A DNA stretch of 64,000 nt from Clostridiales bacterium (GCA_012839295.1 DUNO01000055.1:1-64000), one strand, 5' to 3'. Shown: positions 35,976 to 44,974, counted from the first letter of the stretch. Numbers and translations: made by a program. Notes: generated by a model not told the origin, from the sequence alone.

Positions 35976-36801
35976 TATTCCGCCTTTCTAAAATAGCCTT
36001 GATAATATTATCAAATACAAAAAGTCTGTATTCCCCGGTACCCTGATAATCTGTGACTGGCGGTTCCGGCAAAAGCCCATGGGTCTTTTCAAGCCTTTCC
36101 TCTGCTGACAGCTGTGAATCATTTAAAATTTTTTCTATTTCCACGCTTCGGAAGGGAAAAGAACAAAGGCCGGAAAAAGCGAAGCGCAAATAATTCCCAT
36201 AGGAAATGCTGCAAACGGTTACCAGTGGATAATCTATTTTTTCTATGGCAGTCTTTTTCACATGGGTAAAAGGCAAAGACAGCATTTCTTTTTTGATTTT
36301 AACCTGATAAATGAACTCGCCGTCCCTTAATTTAATCCTTTGGTCAAAAGCATTTTTAAACTGCAGCCTCCGGAAACCCCGGGGGCCGTAAAGAATTATC
36401 TTTGCATCGGTGAGCAGTAAAGGCAAAACAGTCTCTTTATAAATAATTGTACCGCTGATGTTCCCTCCCAGAGTGATGCGGCATTGGTTGGTATGGTCTG
36501 CGATCCGCGACCCCGTCGTGCCCAGAAGAGGGAACAAGCCGGATTCTTCGATGGTATTTAAAGAAACAGCCCCTCCGATTACTAAATAGTCCTCCTCCAG
36601 CTCTAATTTATTGCATTCCTTTATTCCTTTTAAGTCAATGACAGCATCAGGAGCATTACTTCCTGCCCTTGCCATTGTTATGATCTCGCTTCCGCCGTTA
36701 TAGTAAAATACCTTCTTATCCTCTTTGCTTAAGGCTCTATATGCCTTTACTGCCTCCCGCCTGTTCCCGGGCTTACAGTATACGAAATCATTTGCTATCA
36801 T
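35962..36801 (-). CDS. Molybdenum hydroxylase FAD-binding subunit
   Basis: A 279-residue middle subunit with the PCMH-type FAD fold: YYNGGSEIITMARAG near the N-terminus, DLKGIKECNKLELEEDYLVIGGAVSL, and GNISGTI where the FAD loop lies. The C-terminal CO-dehydrogenase-flavoprotein domain follows. It overlaps the large subunit by 14 bases and the small subunit by 14 bases, so the three are translated together and form one complex. Confidence 0.9.
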   Translation of the reverse strand: MIANDFVYCKPGNRREAVKAYRALSKEDKKVFYYNGGSEIITMARAGSNAPDAVIDLKGIKECNKLELEEDYLVIGGAVSLNTIEESGLFPLLGTTGSRIADHTNQCRITLGGNISGTIIYKETVLPLLLTDAKIILYGPRGFRRLQFKNAFDQRIKLRDGEFIYQVKIKKEMLSLPFTHVKKTAIEKIDYPLVTVCSISYGNYLRFAFSGLCSFPFRSVEIEKILNDSQLSAEERLEKTHGLLPEPPVTDYQGTGEYRLFVFDNIIKAILERRNNEVL

Positions 36802-39124
36802 GGATACCCTCCTTTGCCCTCCATAAATGCTCCGGTGTCAGGGGCAGCTCCTGGATGGGGATACCGGAAGCAGCAGCCAGCGCATTTCCAAGTGCGGCAG
36901 GAATCCCTATGATTCCATGTTCGGAAATACTCCGCGAACCAAAAGGGGAATCTGTCTGGGGCGTTTCTACAAATTCTACCTGATACAGGGGCTCCTCCCC
37001 TATATGCAGAAGCTTATAGGTTCGTAGATTAGGGGTATTCAATCTTCCTTCTTTGTTATATTCATAGACCTCCCTGCTGGACATACTGAGCCCCATGGAC
37101 ATTCCCCCATAGATGATCTCTTTCATGCCATTGGGATTTATAACCTTTCCCACGTCCATTACAGTTGCTGCCTTTATTATCTTATAGGTGTAATCCGACT
37201 GGTTAAATTCTATTTCCACTGCCTGTGCGCCCACTGTCCAGGCGGGGCCTGTCCTGCCTTTCCCTGTGTTAGGCTCCAGCTTAGACAGGCCTTTTAACAG
37301 GAAGCTGCCCTTTGCAATGACCGGTTCTCCAATGGAAGTCCCATTCTGGGTCTGGTAGCCTGAGACAATATCTTTAAATTCTATATACTGGTCCGGCTGC
37401 TCCTTTTTAAAAACCTTACTGTCTGCAACTTCAATTTCTTCCGGGGCGCAGGAATATATCTGGGCTCCCATGGTTTTTAATTGCTCCAGCACATCGTTTG
37501 CCGCTTTCATCACTGCGTTGCCTGCCATGTAATTGGTCATGCTGGCAACAGTTTTGTAATGCTCCGGATTCAATCGTGTATTAACGGCAAGGCTTATATG
37601 AATGTCCTTGATATCCATTTTCAGCCTGTCGGCAATCATCTGGGCCAGGTTGGTCTGGCCACCGCTTCCTATTTCAACTACACCCGTATTTAAGTTTAAG
37701 CTTCCGTCTGAATTAAAGGTGATGATGGAACCGGAAACGGCATTGGTGGGAGGAGTGGCAGATTTCCAGAGGCATGCAATCCCTGTTGCCAACACCCTAT
37801 TATTATCAATTCTTTTTACGCGCCTTCCGTCCCAATGAAGCAGGGTCTTTAATTTTTCCAGGCAAAGCTCCGGGTTTCCGGTATTGCTATAGGTGCTGAC
37901 CACCTGATTGGGTGTTAGATCCCCCGGCCGGATCGCATTTGTTTTTCTAAAATCCACTGGATCCATGCCGCATTTTTCGGCCAGATCCTCCATCGCCCTC
38001 TCTACACAGAAGGTATAGCATAAATGTCCGAAGCCTCTGTAAGAGGTGGAATAAGTATGGTTGGTATAGATGCAATAGGAATCACAGGATAAATTGGGTA
38101 TGTTATAGGGACCCGTACAATCAACAGCGATAGCTTTTGACATATAGGGGCTGATATCCGAATACGCTCCTGTATCCAGGTAAAAGGTGAAAGTGGCAGC
38201 AGTTATGGTTCCATCTGATTTTGCGCCTATTTTAATAGCAGCCTCCAGCCCTAAGCGGCAGGGCGCCGTTGCCATATCTTCTTCTCTTGAGACCGTAAGG
38301 CGGACCGGGGCACCATTTACCTTTACACATGCCATATAGGCCAGGAACTCCAGTGTTACGGGAGCCTTCCCGCCAAAGGCGCCTCCTACAAAGGGTACAT
38401 TTACTTCAATATTTCCGGCAGGTATCTGAAAGCAGGAGGATAGCTGCTTTACGACCGTGTAGGGAGCCTGGGAAGAGGTCTCGATTTTTATTTTTCCGTC
38501 TACTGATATTTCCGCCCTGACTGCCCTGACCTCCATTGCCAGGTGGTCAGAAGGCGGCAGTTTATAATTTCTTTCAATTACAGCATAGCTTTCTGAAAAG
38601 CCCTCTTCTATATTTCCCTTCCGTATCTGGAATTTGGAAGCAATATTGCTGTACTCAACAGGCTGGACATCCTTCTGTATCCTTTTATATTCCCCCAGGT
38701 CGGGGTGGAGTAGGGGGGCGTCTTTTTTCAGCGCTTCCCCAGTAGAGAAGACAGCTTTTAACGGCTCATATTCCACTTCAATCATTCTGACTGCTTTCAG
38801 TGCAATGGCTTCCGTAGCAGCTACCACAACAGCAACCGGTTCCCCTGCATACCTTACCACGTCTTTTGCAATCGGAGGCCTGTCTTCCAACAAGGCTCCG
38901 CTTAAAACCGGAAAATCGTTTCCTGTAATGATTGCCCTTACTCCCTTTAGCTGGCTGGCTTTGGAACAATCAATAGATTTTATCCTCGCATGAGGATGAG
39001 GAGAGGTCAAAATTCTTGCATGCAAATACCCTGTAACAGGCTTATCATCCGTGTACTTTGCATTTCCCGAAACTTTATCCCAGGCTTCCTTCCGGTGAAT
39101 ATTTTCGCCAATGGTTGTGCTCAT
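36788..39124 (-). CDS. Molybdenum hydroxylase large (molybdopterin) subunit
   Basis: A 778-residue catalytic subunit that hydroxylates a purine- or aldehyde-like substrate at a molybdopterin site. It has the N-terminal aldehyde-oxidase hammerhead (DKVSGNAKYTDD), PFVGGAFGGK for cofactor binding, YRGFGHL, TGVVEIGSGGQTNLAQ, and the active-site Glu in SISEHGIIGIP near the C-terminus. The start at 39124 follows GGAGG; 38 extra upstream residues in the longer frame are not family sequence. It is divergent from the PerR-like regulator across about 180 bases. No XdhC/MobA-type maturation gene is nearby. The substrate is not determinable. Confidence 0.92.
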   Translation of the reverse strand: MSTTIGENIHRKEAWDKVSGNAKYTDDKPVTGYLHARILTSPHPHARIKSIDCSKASQLKGVRAIITGNDFPVLSGALLEDRPPIAKDVVRYAGEPVAVVVAATEAIALKAVRMIEVEYEPLKAVFSTGEALKKDAPLLHPDLGEYKRIQKDVQPVEYSNIASKFQIRKGNIEEGFSESYAVIERNYKLPPSDHLAMEVRAVRAEISVDGKIKIETSSQAPYTVVKQLSSCFQIPAGNIEVNVPFVGGAFGGKAPVTLEFLAYMACVKVNGAPVRLTVSREEDMATAPCRLGLEAAIKIGAKSDGTITAATFTFYLDTGAYSDISPYMSKAIAVDCTGPYNIPNLSCDSYCIYTNHTYSTSYRGFGHLCYTFCVERAMEDLAEKCGMDPVDFRKTNAIRPGDLTPNQVVSTYSNTGNPELCLEKLKTLLHWDGRRVKRIDNNRVLATGIACLWKSATPPTNAVSGSIITFNSDGSLNLNTGVVEIGSGGQTNLAQMIADRLKMDIKDIHISLAVNTRLNPEHYKTVASMTNYMAGNAVMKAANDVLEQLKTMGAQIYSCAPEEIEVADSKVFKKEQPDQYIEFKDIVSGYQTQNGTSIGEPVIAKGSFLLKGLSKLEPNTGKGRTGPAWTVGAQAVEIEFNQSDYTYKIIKAATVMDVGKVINPNGMKEIIYGGMSMGLSMSSREVYEYNKEGRLNTPNLRTYKLLHIGEEPLYQVEFVETPQTDSPFGSRSISEHGIIGIPAALGNALAAASGIPIQELPLTPEHLWRAKEGIHDSK

Positions 39125-39267
39125 TTTCGAACCTCCTAAAACTATCTCAACTGTATTATGGTTTACTCGGCAGAAAATATACCATTTGTATAATATTAGG
39201 GCATAAATTACCAGTCCACTATTGCATTTTAAATTCAATCCATTATAATAGTGTTGTAATTACTATT

Positions 39268-39282
39268 TTGTAATAATTACAA
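39268..39282. promoter_or_regulatory. Per/Fur-type operator
   Basis: TTGTAATAATTACAA is a perfect 7-1-7 inverted repeat close to the Per-box consensus TTATAATNATTATAA. It lies 27 bases before the start of the Fur-family gene, in the region shared with the divergent hydroxylase operon. A half-site TTGTAAT occurs at 39254. It suggests autoregulation by the PerR-like protein. Confidence 0.75.
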
Positions 39283-39308
39283 TTTGGGAGAATATAGGTG
39301 GTTGAATC

Positions 39309-39731
39309 ATGAAGACTTCATTTGAAGCCTTAAAGCAACAATTAAAAATGAAAAATATAAGTTTATCACATCAACGGGTTAAGGTTCTGGAATATCTTGC
39401 CCGGAACCGTTGCCATCCAACGGCAGACCAGATTTTTACCGAACTTCAAAAGGATTTGCCTACGCTATCAAAGACAACAGTTTATAACACGCTGAAAATT
39501 TTAACCGAAGCAGGTGTTGTCAGGGCAATTTCAATCGAGGATAACGAAATCAGGTATGATATTGAAATTGAGGATCACGGGCATTTTAAATGTGAGGTCT
39601 GTGGGACCATCTATAATTTTTGTATCGATATCGACTCTTCGGCATTGCATGATTTAAACAATTTCAAAATTACGGATAAAAATGTATATTTTAAAGGCGT
39701 CTGCCCAAGATGTCTTACAAATATAAATTAA
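39309..39731 (+). CDS. Fur-family regulator, PerR-like
   Basis: A 140-residue metal-dependent repressor. A winged helix (LSHQRVKVLEYLARNRCHPTADQIF, then LSKTTVYNTLKILTEAGVV) is followed by a dimerisation domain with the zinc site CEVCG and CPRC. The regulatory-metal residues near HGHFKCEVC fit PerR or Fur. The Per box upstream and the rubredoxin/rubrerythrin genes that follow after 24 bases favour a peroxide sensor. TTGGGAGAATATAGGTGG precedes the ATG. Confidence 0.88.
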   Translation: MKTSFEALKQQLKMKNISLSHQRVKVLEYLARNRCHPTADQIFTELQKDLPTLSKTTVYNTLKILTEAGVVRAISIEDNEIRYDIEIEDHGHFKCEVCGTIYNFCIDIDSSALHDLNNFKITDKNVYFKGVCPRCLTNIN

Positions 39732-39755
39732 AAACGAATGAAGGAGGTATATGTT

Positions 39756-40427
39756 ATGGGGGCATACAAATGTTCCATCTGTGGCTATATCTATGACGAG
39801 GCAAAGGGAATTCCGGAAGCCGGTATTGCACCAGGCACAAGGTGGGAAGACCTGCCGGAGGACTGGGCCTGTCCCCTCTGTGGGGCTGCAAAAGCAGACT
39901 TTGAAAAACAGGGAGAGCCCGCCGATGCTGCTGTTGTGAAAAAACCGGATCCGGCAGTTGGGGAATCCCCGGATATGCAGGAGCTGTCCGCATTGGAGAT
40001 CAGCGCCCTTTGTTCAAATCTTGCCCGAGGCTGTGAAAAACAGTATAAGTCGGAGGAAGCGACCCGCTTCAGGGAGCTGGCAAGCTATTTTAAAGGTTCG
40101 GCAGCTCCTGCCATGTCTCCGGATTTTGGCCAGCTGCTGGAGCTGATCGAAAGAGATCTGGAAGAAGGCTTTATAACTGCCAATGCGGTGGCTTCGGAGG
40201 CAAAAGACCGGGGAGCCCTCCGGGCGTTGGTATGGAGTGAAAAGGTTACGCGTATTTTAAAGTCCCTTTTGGTCAGGTATCAGAAAGAGGGAGATGCGAT
40301 GCTTGAAAATACCGGTGTTTATGTCTGTACAATATGCGGTTTTGTCTACATAGGAGACAGCCTGCCGGAGATCTGCCCTGTTTGTAAGGTTCCAAATTGG
40401 AAATTTGAAAAGGTCGAAGGGAGGTAA
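39756..40427 (+). CDS. Rubredoxin with C-terminal rubredoxin-like zinc ribbon
   Basis: A 223-residue protein. It starts with a classical rubredoxin ([15 protein letters not shown] and [14 protein letters not shown]). A middle helical region of about 100 residues follows ([22 protein letters not shown]...), which resembles a rubrerythrin four-helix bundle without an obvious full set of iron ligands. It ends with a second FeCys4 ribbon, [10 protein letters not shown] and [14 protein letters not shown]. It probably serves as electron carrier for peroxide or oxygen reduction. The ATG at 39756 has AAGGAGG at spacing 8; 24 bases separate it from the regulator. Confidence 0.85.
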   Translation: MGAYKCSICGYIYDEAKGIPEAGIAPGTRWEDLPEDWACPLCGAAKADFEKQGEPADAAVVKKPDPAVGESPDMQELSALEISALCSNLARGCEKQYKSEEATRFRELASYFKGSAAPAMSPDFGQLLELIERDLEEGFITANAVASEAKDRGALRALVWSEKVTRILKSLLVRYQKEGDAMLENTGVYVCTICGFVYIGDSLPEICPVCKVPNWKFEKVEGR

Positions 40428-40432
40428 TGAGA

Positions 40433-41410
40433 ATGTCTACAAAATATGCAGTAAGAAATATACGCCTGTGTACAAAGGATTGCTTGTGCCTCTATGTCTG
40501 TCCCACTGGAGCAACGGATACTGAGAACAGCATCATTGATGTTACAAAGTGTATCGGTTGCGGGGACTGTGCGGAGGCCTGTCCTTCCGGCGCGATCTCC
40601 ATGGTGCCAAAGGAGTATCCGCCGCAGCAGGAAAAGACCGGGCCGGTCATTAGTGTGATGAAAGCACTTCTGCGCAGCAAGTCGCAGCAGGAGAATATCG
40701 CAGCCGGTTTGCCCGGCAGGCTGGCTGCCGCCATTGAGAAATCCAACCACATCATGGCAGAAGATATTATCCGTGAAGCCGGATATATGCTGCCCCAAAG
40801 TCAGAATGCGGCGGAGTTTTTACAATCTCTTTTCGATCAGGAGCAGCCCGAGGATTTTCCGGGAGAGGCTTTAGAGAAGCTTTTAGAAGATTTTAACCAT
40901 AAGGAGGACAAGAGCATGAGTGAGAACAAAACCTTTGATAATTTGATGGAGGCCTTCGCCGGAGAGGCTCAGGCCAACAGAAAGTACCTGGCATATGCCA
41001 AGAAAGCCGAAAAGGATGGAAACCTGAATGCGGCCAAGCTGTTCAGGGCTGCATCCGACGCCGAGACCCTTCATGCCTTAAAGCATTTTGAAGTTGCAGG
41101 AAAAATCGGCTCAACAGTTGATAACCTGAAGGATGCCGTTGCGGGGGAAACCCATGAATACAAGGATATGTACCCTGATTTTGTGAAGGAAGCCGAAGCG
41201 GCAGGAAATAAAGCGGCTCTTATGTCCTTCACCTTTGCCATGAAAGCGGAAGAGGTTCATGCCAGACTTTATCAGGAGGCCTTAGAGAACCTCGGACAGA
41301 CGGAGGAAGTCTTCTATTATCTCTGTCCTGTCTGTGGGAATATCGAGAAAGTCCGTCCGGATAAATGCAGCATCTGCGGAGTTCCGGGGGATAAATTTAT
41401 TAAATATTAA
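40433..41410 (+). CDS. 4Fe-4S ferredoxin-rubrerythrin fusion
   Basis: A 325-residue protein. The N-terminal 65 residues are a ferredoxin domain (CTKDCLCLYVCPTGA and CIGCGDCAEACPSGA). After a linker to about residue 160, a complete rubrerythrin follows: EAFAGEAQANRKYL, DAETLHALKHF, AGETHEYKDMYP, KAEEVHARLY for the di-iron site and YLCPVCGNIE/CSICGVPG for the rubredoxin ribbon. It should reduce hydrogen peroxide in the cytoplasm. A strong internal ribosome site (AAGGAGG, 40901-40907) precedes an in-frame ATG at 40916 that matches the normal rubrerythrin start, so a separate 164-residue rubrerythrin may also be made. The start at 40433 is preferred over 40427 by spacing to GGGAGG. Confidence 0.9.
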   Translation: MSTKYAVRNIRLCTKDCLCLYVCPTGATDTENSIIDVTKCIGCGDCAEACPSGAISMVPKEYPPQQEKTGPVISVMKALLRSKSQQENIAAGLPGRLAAAIEKSNHIMAEDIIREAGYMLPQSQNAAEFLQSLFDQEQPEDFPGEALEKLLEDFNHKEDKSMSENKTFDNLMEAFAGEAQANRKYLAYAKKAEKDGNLNAAKLFRAASDAETLHALKHFEVAGKIGSTVDNLKDAVAGETHEYKDMYPDFVKEAEAAGNKAALMSFTFAMKAEEVHARLYQEALENLGQTEEVFYYLCPVCGNIEKVRPDKCSICGVPGDKFIKY

Positions 41411-41418
41411 TTTTGTGA

Positions 41419-41454
41419 CAAGGCACCCTGGATTGTTTAGGGTGCCTTGTTTTT
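41419..41454 (+). terminator. Rho-independent terminator
   Basis: CAAGGCACCCT (41419-41429) pairs perfectly with AGGGTGCCTTG (41439-41449), followed by TTTTT. It ends the PerR-rubredoxin-rubrerythrin operon. Confidence 0.9.
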
Positions 41455-41529
41455 AGATATATCCGTTTTATAAAATAGGCATTTTGTACTATTTTAGCAG
41501 CCCGTAATAGGCTGTAAAGTACTATATAA

Positions 41530-41793
41530 ATAGCCAAAGACCTAATAAATGAAATATGCAGTCAGCTTCCAGGGCTTGATTTAAATCGGGAGGATTGGTG
41601 GGTTTCCTGGAGATACTTACCGGCAGGATCCGTAGATGCGGAGGATGCATGTCCTGATTTTAAAAATTTTGCAGATAAATATGCGGCAGAATTTAACGCT
41701 TATACTAGTTTGTTTGATGAGGCCTATTTCTGTGAGTTTGTTGATGGCTGCATGCTCCAGATTAATAATATGCTTAACCTGCTGCGCCAGTAG
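41530..41793 (+). pseudogene. Unidentified C-terminal gene fragment
   Basis: An 87-codon open stretch with convincing coding composition but no start codon: LDLNREDWWVSWRYLPAGSV, later NAYTSLFDEAYFCEFVDGCM and ending LNLLRQ. It looks like the end of a soluble helical protein whose 5' part has been lost. It lies 42 bases before the response regulator gene. No family recognised. Confidence 0.4.
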
Positions 41794-41835
41794 CACCACC
41801 AAAAGCAATATCCATATGAAATAAAAGGAGCTGTT

Positions 41836-42492
41836 ATGGGACACATTCTTATAGTAGATGACGAAAAATCCATTAGTGATTTAATTGTAATGAACCTAAC
41901 CATGGTAGGCCATACAAGTGAACAGGCCTTTGACGGCAGGGAAGCCCTGGAGAAATTGCGGGCGGGCCATTTTGATCTGTGTCTATTAGATATCATGCTT
42001 CCGGGAAAGGACGGCTTCGAATTAATAGATGATTTTAAAAAGGCCAATGTCCCCGTTATTTATCTGTCAGCAAAAAGCTCTTTGACGGACAGGGTGAAGG
42101 GGCTGAACCTGGGAGCTGAGGACTATATTATTAAGCCCTTTGAAACCCTGGAGCTAATAGCAAGAATTGATGTAGTCCTGAGAAGGGAAGGAAAAAATAA
42201 AAATATATTCACCCACAACAAGGTTACAGTTGACTTAAACAAGCATCTGGTCCTAAAGGATAACCAGGTGGTTGATTTAACCTCCCAGGAGTACTTACTC
42301 CTGGAAGCCTTGATCCTGAACCAGAACCTTGCCCTCACCAGGGAACAGCTGTTAAGCATTGCCTGGGGTTATGATTACAGCGGGGAAACCAGAACCGTTG
42401 ATATGCATATCCAACGGCTCCGCAAGAAATTAGAGTGGGAGGATATCATTAAAACTGTATTTAAATTCGGTTACAGACTGGAGGTACATTGA
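41836..42492 (+). CDS. OmpR/PhoB-family response regulator
   Basis: A 218-residue regulator. The receiver has acidic pair VDDEK, phospho-acceptor Asp in CLLDIMLPGKDG, and the Lys in IIKPFE. The winged-helix domain includes LTSQEYLLLEALILNQN and the recognition region TVDMHIQRLRKKL. AAAGGAG precedes the ATG. It overlaps the kinase gene. Its likely target is the lipoprotein at 44064, which has 11-base-spaced direct repeats upstream. Confidence 0.94.
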   Translation: MGHILIVDDEKSISDLIVMNLTMVGHTSEQAFDGREALEKLRAGHFDLCLLDIMLPGKDGFELIDDFKKANVPVIYLSAKSSLTDRVKGLNLGAEDYIIKPFETLELIARIDVVLRREGKNKNIFTHNKVTVDLNKHLVLKDNQVVDLTSQEYLLLEALILNQNLALTREQLLSIAWGYDYSGETRTVDMHIQRLRKKLEWEDIIKTVFKFGYRLEVH

Positions 42493-43874
42493 AGGTGAAA
42501 TTGTGGATTAAGATTTTTCTGAGCATTTTAATTTTATCCTTATCAGCTCTTACGGTCAGTACCGCTTATATCATTAACCAGAACCATATAACCAGCATTA
42601 ACAGGGAGCAGGAAAGGTCTTTGGGAGAGCTTGAGCTGATACGGATTTCACTTAGCAATAGTCTGGACTTTTCAGGGTCGTCAACGGATACCCTTACGGT
42701 TATCATGGACAGGTATGGGGAATATTACAGCAATAGGGGCATTTCCTTAGGCTTATATACGGGTGGGGAGTATGTCTATAATAATATTTCCTCCTTGGAT
42801 CCGGACACCTATAAAGCCCTGCTGTCCGTGAAGGAGAAGGAAAAAATAGCGCAGATAATCCGTTCGGATTCCCAGGACTATATCCTGATATCGGATTTGA
42901 TTGCCGATAATGCCGTACTTTTGTATGCCAGGGACATTAGCGAAATATATGAATCCAGAAGTAATAGCATCAGGCTCTATTGCATCCTGCTTATCCTTCT
43001 TACCGGTTTCCTCGGTGTCTTTTCCTATCTGTACGCCAAATGGATTACCCGCCCCCTGAATGCCCTGCACAGGGGAGCGATGGACATTTCCTCCGGTAAT
43101 TATGATATTTACCTGTCGGAAAAGGATAAGGAATTCAGGGATGTAGCCGGTGCCTTTAATCAAATGGCAAAGGCTGTAAAGGACAGGACACAGGAATTAG
43201 AGGAAAGGGCAAAGGAGCTGCAGGTTTTTATAGATGATTTATCCCATGAAATGAATACGCCACTAACCTCGATCCAGGGATATTCCCAATTCCTATTAAA
43301 TGCCAATGCTTCGGAGGAACAGAAAAGAACCGCCGCCCAGTATATCCATTCCGAATCCAGGAGGATAAAGGATATGTATTCGAAATTAATGGTGCTTAGC
43401 TTTGCAAGGGAACATAATATCGAGCGCAAGATGTACCGGTGTGAAGAATTAGTAGAGGAGGTCCGTAAAACCTTTCATCATCAGATGCTGGAGCAGAATA
43501 TAAATTTCACGAAGGAAATATCTGCTGATTATCTTAAGGTAGATAAAACTCTTTTTCATATGCTGTTAAGCAACCTGGTTAAAAATAGCCTGCAGGCCAT
43601 GGAGACGGGAGGAAGCATTCATATCAGTATTTATAGCCAGCATGGTTTATCTAAGATAATGGTAAAGGATACCGGTATGGGCATACCGGCGGACAAGCTG
43701 GAGCAGGTAACAAGGCCTTTTTATAGAATTGATAAATCCAGATCAAGACAAACGGGAGGAGCCGGTCTTGGATTATCCATATGCAGCAAAATCGTAGCAT
43801 TACATGAGGGCAATATGGAGATCCACTCCGTACAGGGTGAAGGTACGTCAATTACCATTACACTTCCGGATTAG
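42489..43874 (+). CDS. HAMP-domain sensor histidine kinase
   Basis: A 461-residue membrane kinase. Helices near 5-28 and 158-180 flank an extracellular domain of about 130 residues; then HAMP, HisKA with the His in DDLSHEMNTPLTSIQGY, and HATPase with LLSNLVKNSLQAM, DTGMGIP and GGAGLGLSIC. The start is uncertain: the TTG at 42489 overlaps the regulator stop, but the GTG at 42495 is better spaced from GGAGG (42480-42484). It pairs with the preceding regulator. Confidence 0.93.
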   Translation: MKVKLWIKIFLSILILSLSALTVSTAYIINQNHITSINREQERSLGELELIRISLSNSLDFSGSSTDTLTVIMDRYGEYYSNRGISLGLYTGGEYVYNNISSLDPDTYKALLSVKEKEKIAQIIRSDSQDYILISDLIADNAVLLYARDISEIYESRSNSIRLYCILLILLTGFLGVFSYLYAKWITRPLNALHRGAMDISSGNYDIYLSEKDKEFRDVAGAFNQMAKAVKDRTQELEERAKELQVFIDDLSHEMNTPLTSIQGYSQFLLNANASEEQKRTAAQYIHSESRRIKDMYSKLMVLSFAREHNIERKMYRCEELVEEVRKTFHHQMLEQNINFTKEISADYLKVDKTLFHMLLSNLVKNSLQAMETGGSIHISIYSQHGLSKIMVKDTGMGIPADKLEQVTRPFYRIDKSRSRQTGGAGLGLSICSKIVALHEGNMEIHSVQGEGTSITITLPD

Positions 43875-43961
43875 TGTACCGTCCCACTCATAATTAGACG
43901 AACAGCACTGCCCAAGGATGAATGAGGCAGCACGCCGGGCAATTATTTTGATCACTACAAT

Positions 43962-43980
43962 TTACAACTCTGTTACAACT
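43962..43980 (+). promoter_or_regulatory. Direct repeats, likely response-regulator site
   Basis: TTACAACT occurs at 43962-43969 and again at 43973-43980, an 11-base period as is usual for OmpR/PhoP-family binding boxes. The site lies about 85 bases upstream of the lipoprotein and 90 bases after the two-component genes. Confidence 0.55.
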
Positions 43981-44017
43981 TCATTGTGAATCTGATAACT
44001 TCTGCCGCTATACTGTA

Positions 44018-44041
44018 TTTAACAGGAGCAAGCCTGTTAAA
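44018..44041 (+). promoter_or_regulatory. Perfect inverted repeat before the lipoprotein gene
   Basis: TTTAACAGG (44018-44026) and CCTGTTAAA (44033-44041) form a nine-pair stem with a six-base loop, ending just before the ribosome site. It could be an operator or a 5'-end mRNA stem. Confidence 0.5.
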
Positions 44042-44063
44042 TTAATAGAAAGAAGGGATTACT

Positions 44064-44792
44064 ATGAGAAAAAAAATATGGATGATATCTGTGATTGCTG
44101 TCATTGGTTTTACCGGCTGTTCGAAAGCTGAGATTGAAAGGAATCCGGTTGCCATAGCAGATGCTGCTTCTCTGGAGGATAATATTGGGACAGAGGTCTC
44201 TAAGGATGGGCTGGCAGATGAAGAAATAACGAAAGCGCCTGAGGCCATAGAAACAGATAAAGAAGCAAAAGCAGAGACAAAAGAGGAAGAGGCCGGCAAT
44301 TCAGGTACAGCAGAAAAGCCGATACCTGTAACTATTGAAATCGAAGGGATGAAAGAGACAGTGTATGGGTTATGGCATGCAGGCGACGGCTACAAGATTA
44401 TGTATGATGTTGACAGATTCGAATATTCTAAGAAAGACGGAAGCGATACCTTTGTAGCAGAAAATCCGGATCCTGCAATTTATCCATATGTATATCTAAG
44501 CATCAACCGGCTTGAAAATAAAAGTACTTCTGACTATGTAAAAGAGCTGTCAGATACACTTTCTAAAAGTGGCTTAAAATCAGAGACAACAACGGATGCT
44601 TCAATTGGTAAGTATAAAGGAACTATAATAACAGCCCGTGCCGGTTCAGAATGGAATTCCATCATCCGCAATTACTACATTATAGAAAATGGCACAGCTG
44701 TATATATCTTGGAAGCCCAGTACTTTTTAGATGCAGCAGAGGGCTATGGTGCAAGAATCCATGCAATGCTAAATACCTTTGAAATGAAGTAG
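44064..44792 (+). CDS. Hypothetical lipoprotein
   Basis: A 242-residue exported lipoprotein. A short signal peptide ends in the lipobox FTGCSK (Cys19), then an Ala/Glu/Lys-rich, negatively charged linker of about 70 residues. The compact C-terminal domain (about 90-240) contains GYKIMYDVDRFEYSKKDGSD and IIRNYYIIENGTAVYILEAQ, resembling small outer-surface domains of unknown function. AGAAGGG precedes the ATG. It lies after a two-component system and has operator-like repeats upstream, so it is probably a target of that system. A terminator follows. Confidence 0.75.
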   Translation: MRKKIWMISVIAVIGFTGCSKAEIERNPVAIADAASLEDNIGTEVSKDGLADEEITKAPEAIETDKEAKAETKEEEAGNSGTAEKPIPVTIEIEGMKETVYGLWHAGDGYKIMYDVDRFEYSKKDGSDTFVAENPDPAIYPYVYLSINRLENKSTSDYVKELSDTLSKSGLKSETTTDASIGKYKGTIITARAGSEWNSIIRNYYIIENGTAVYILEAQYFLDAAEGYGARIHAMLNTFEMK

Positions 44793-44820
44793 TAACTACC
44801 CCATATTGAGAATTTATTTA

Positions 44821-44854
44821 ATCAGTGGAATCCTGACATTCAGGATCCACTGAT
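44821..44854 (+). terminator. Terminator-like hairpin
   Basis: ATCAGTGGAATCCTG (44821-44835) pairs with CAGGATCCACTGAT (44841-44854) with one bulged base, followed by TATTG. The T-tract is poor, so termination may be weak. Confidence 0.6.
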
Positions 44855-44916
44855 TATTGCTATACTAATTTGCAGAAAAAGTTGAACGATTTTATTGATA
44901 AAACCGAATGATCCAA

Positions 44917-44945
44917 TTGAAAAAATCGAACAAAGGTGGTATGAT
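44917..44945 (+). promoter_or_regulatory. Sigma-A-type promoter of the toxin-antitoxin pair
   Basis: TTGAAA (44917-44922) and TATGAT (44940-44945) are separated by 17 bases and sit 29 bases before the antitoxin start. The palindromic ATAATTAT at the -10 end may be part of the antitoxin operator. Confidence 0.6.
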
Positions 44946-44974
44946 AATTATACAATATAGAGAAGGGTGATAAT

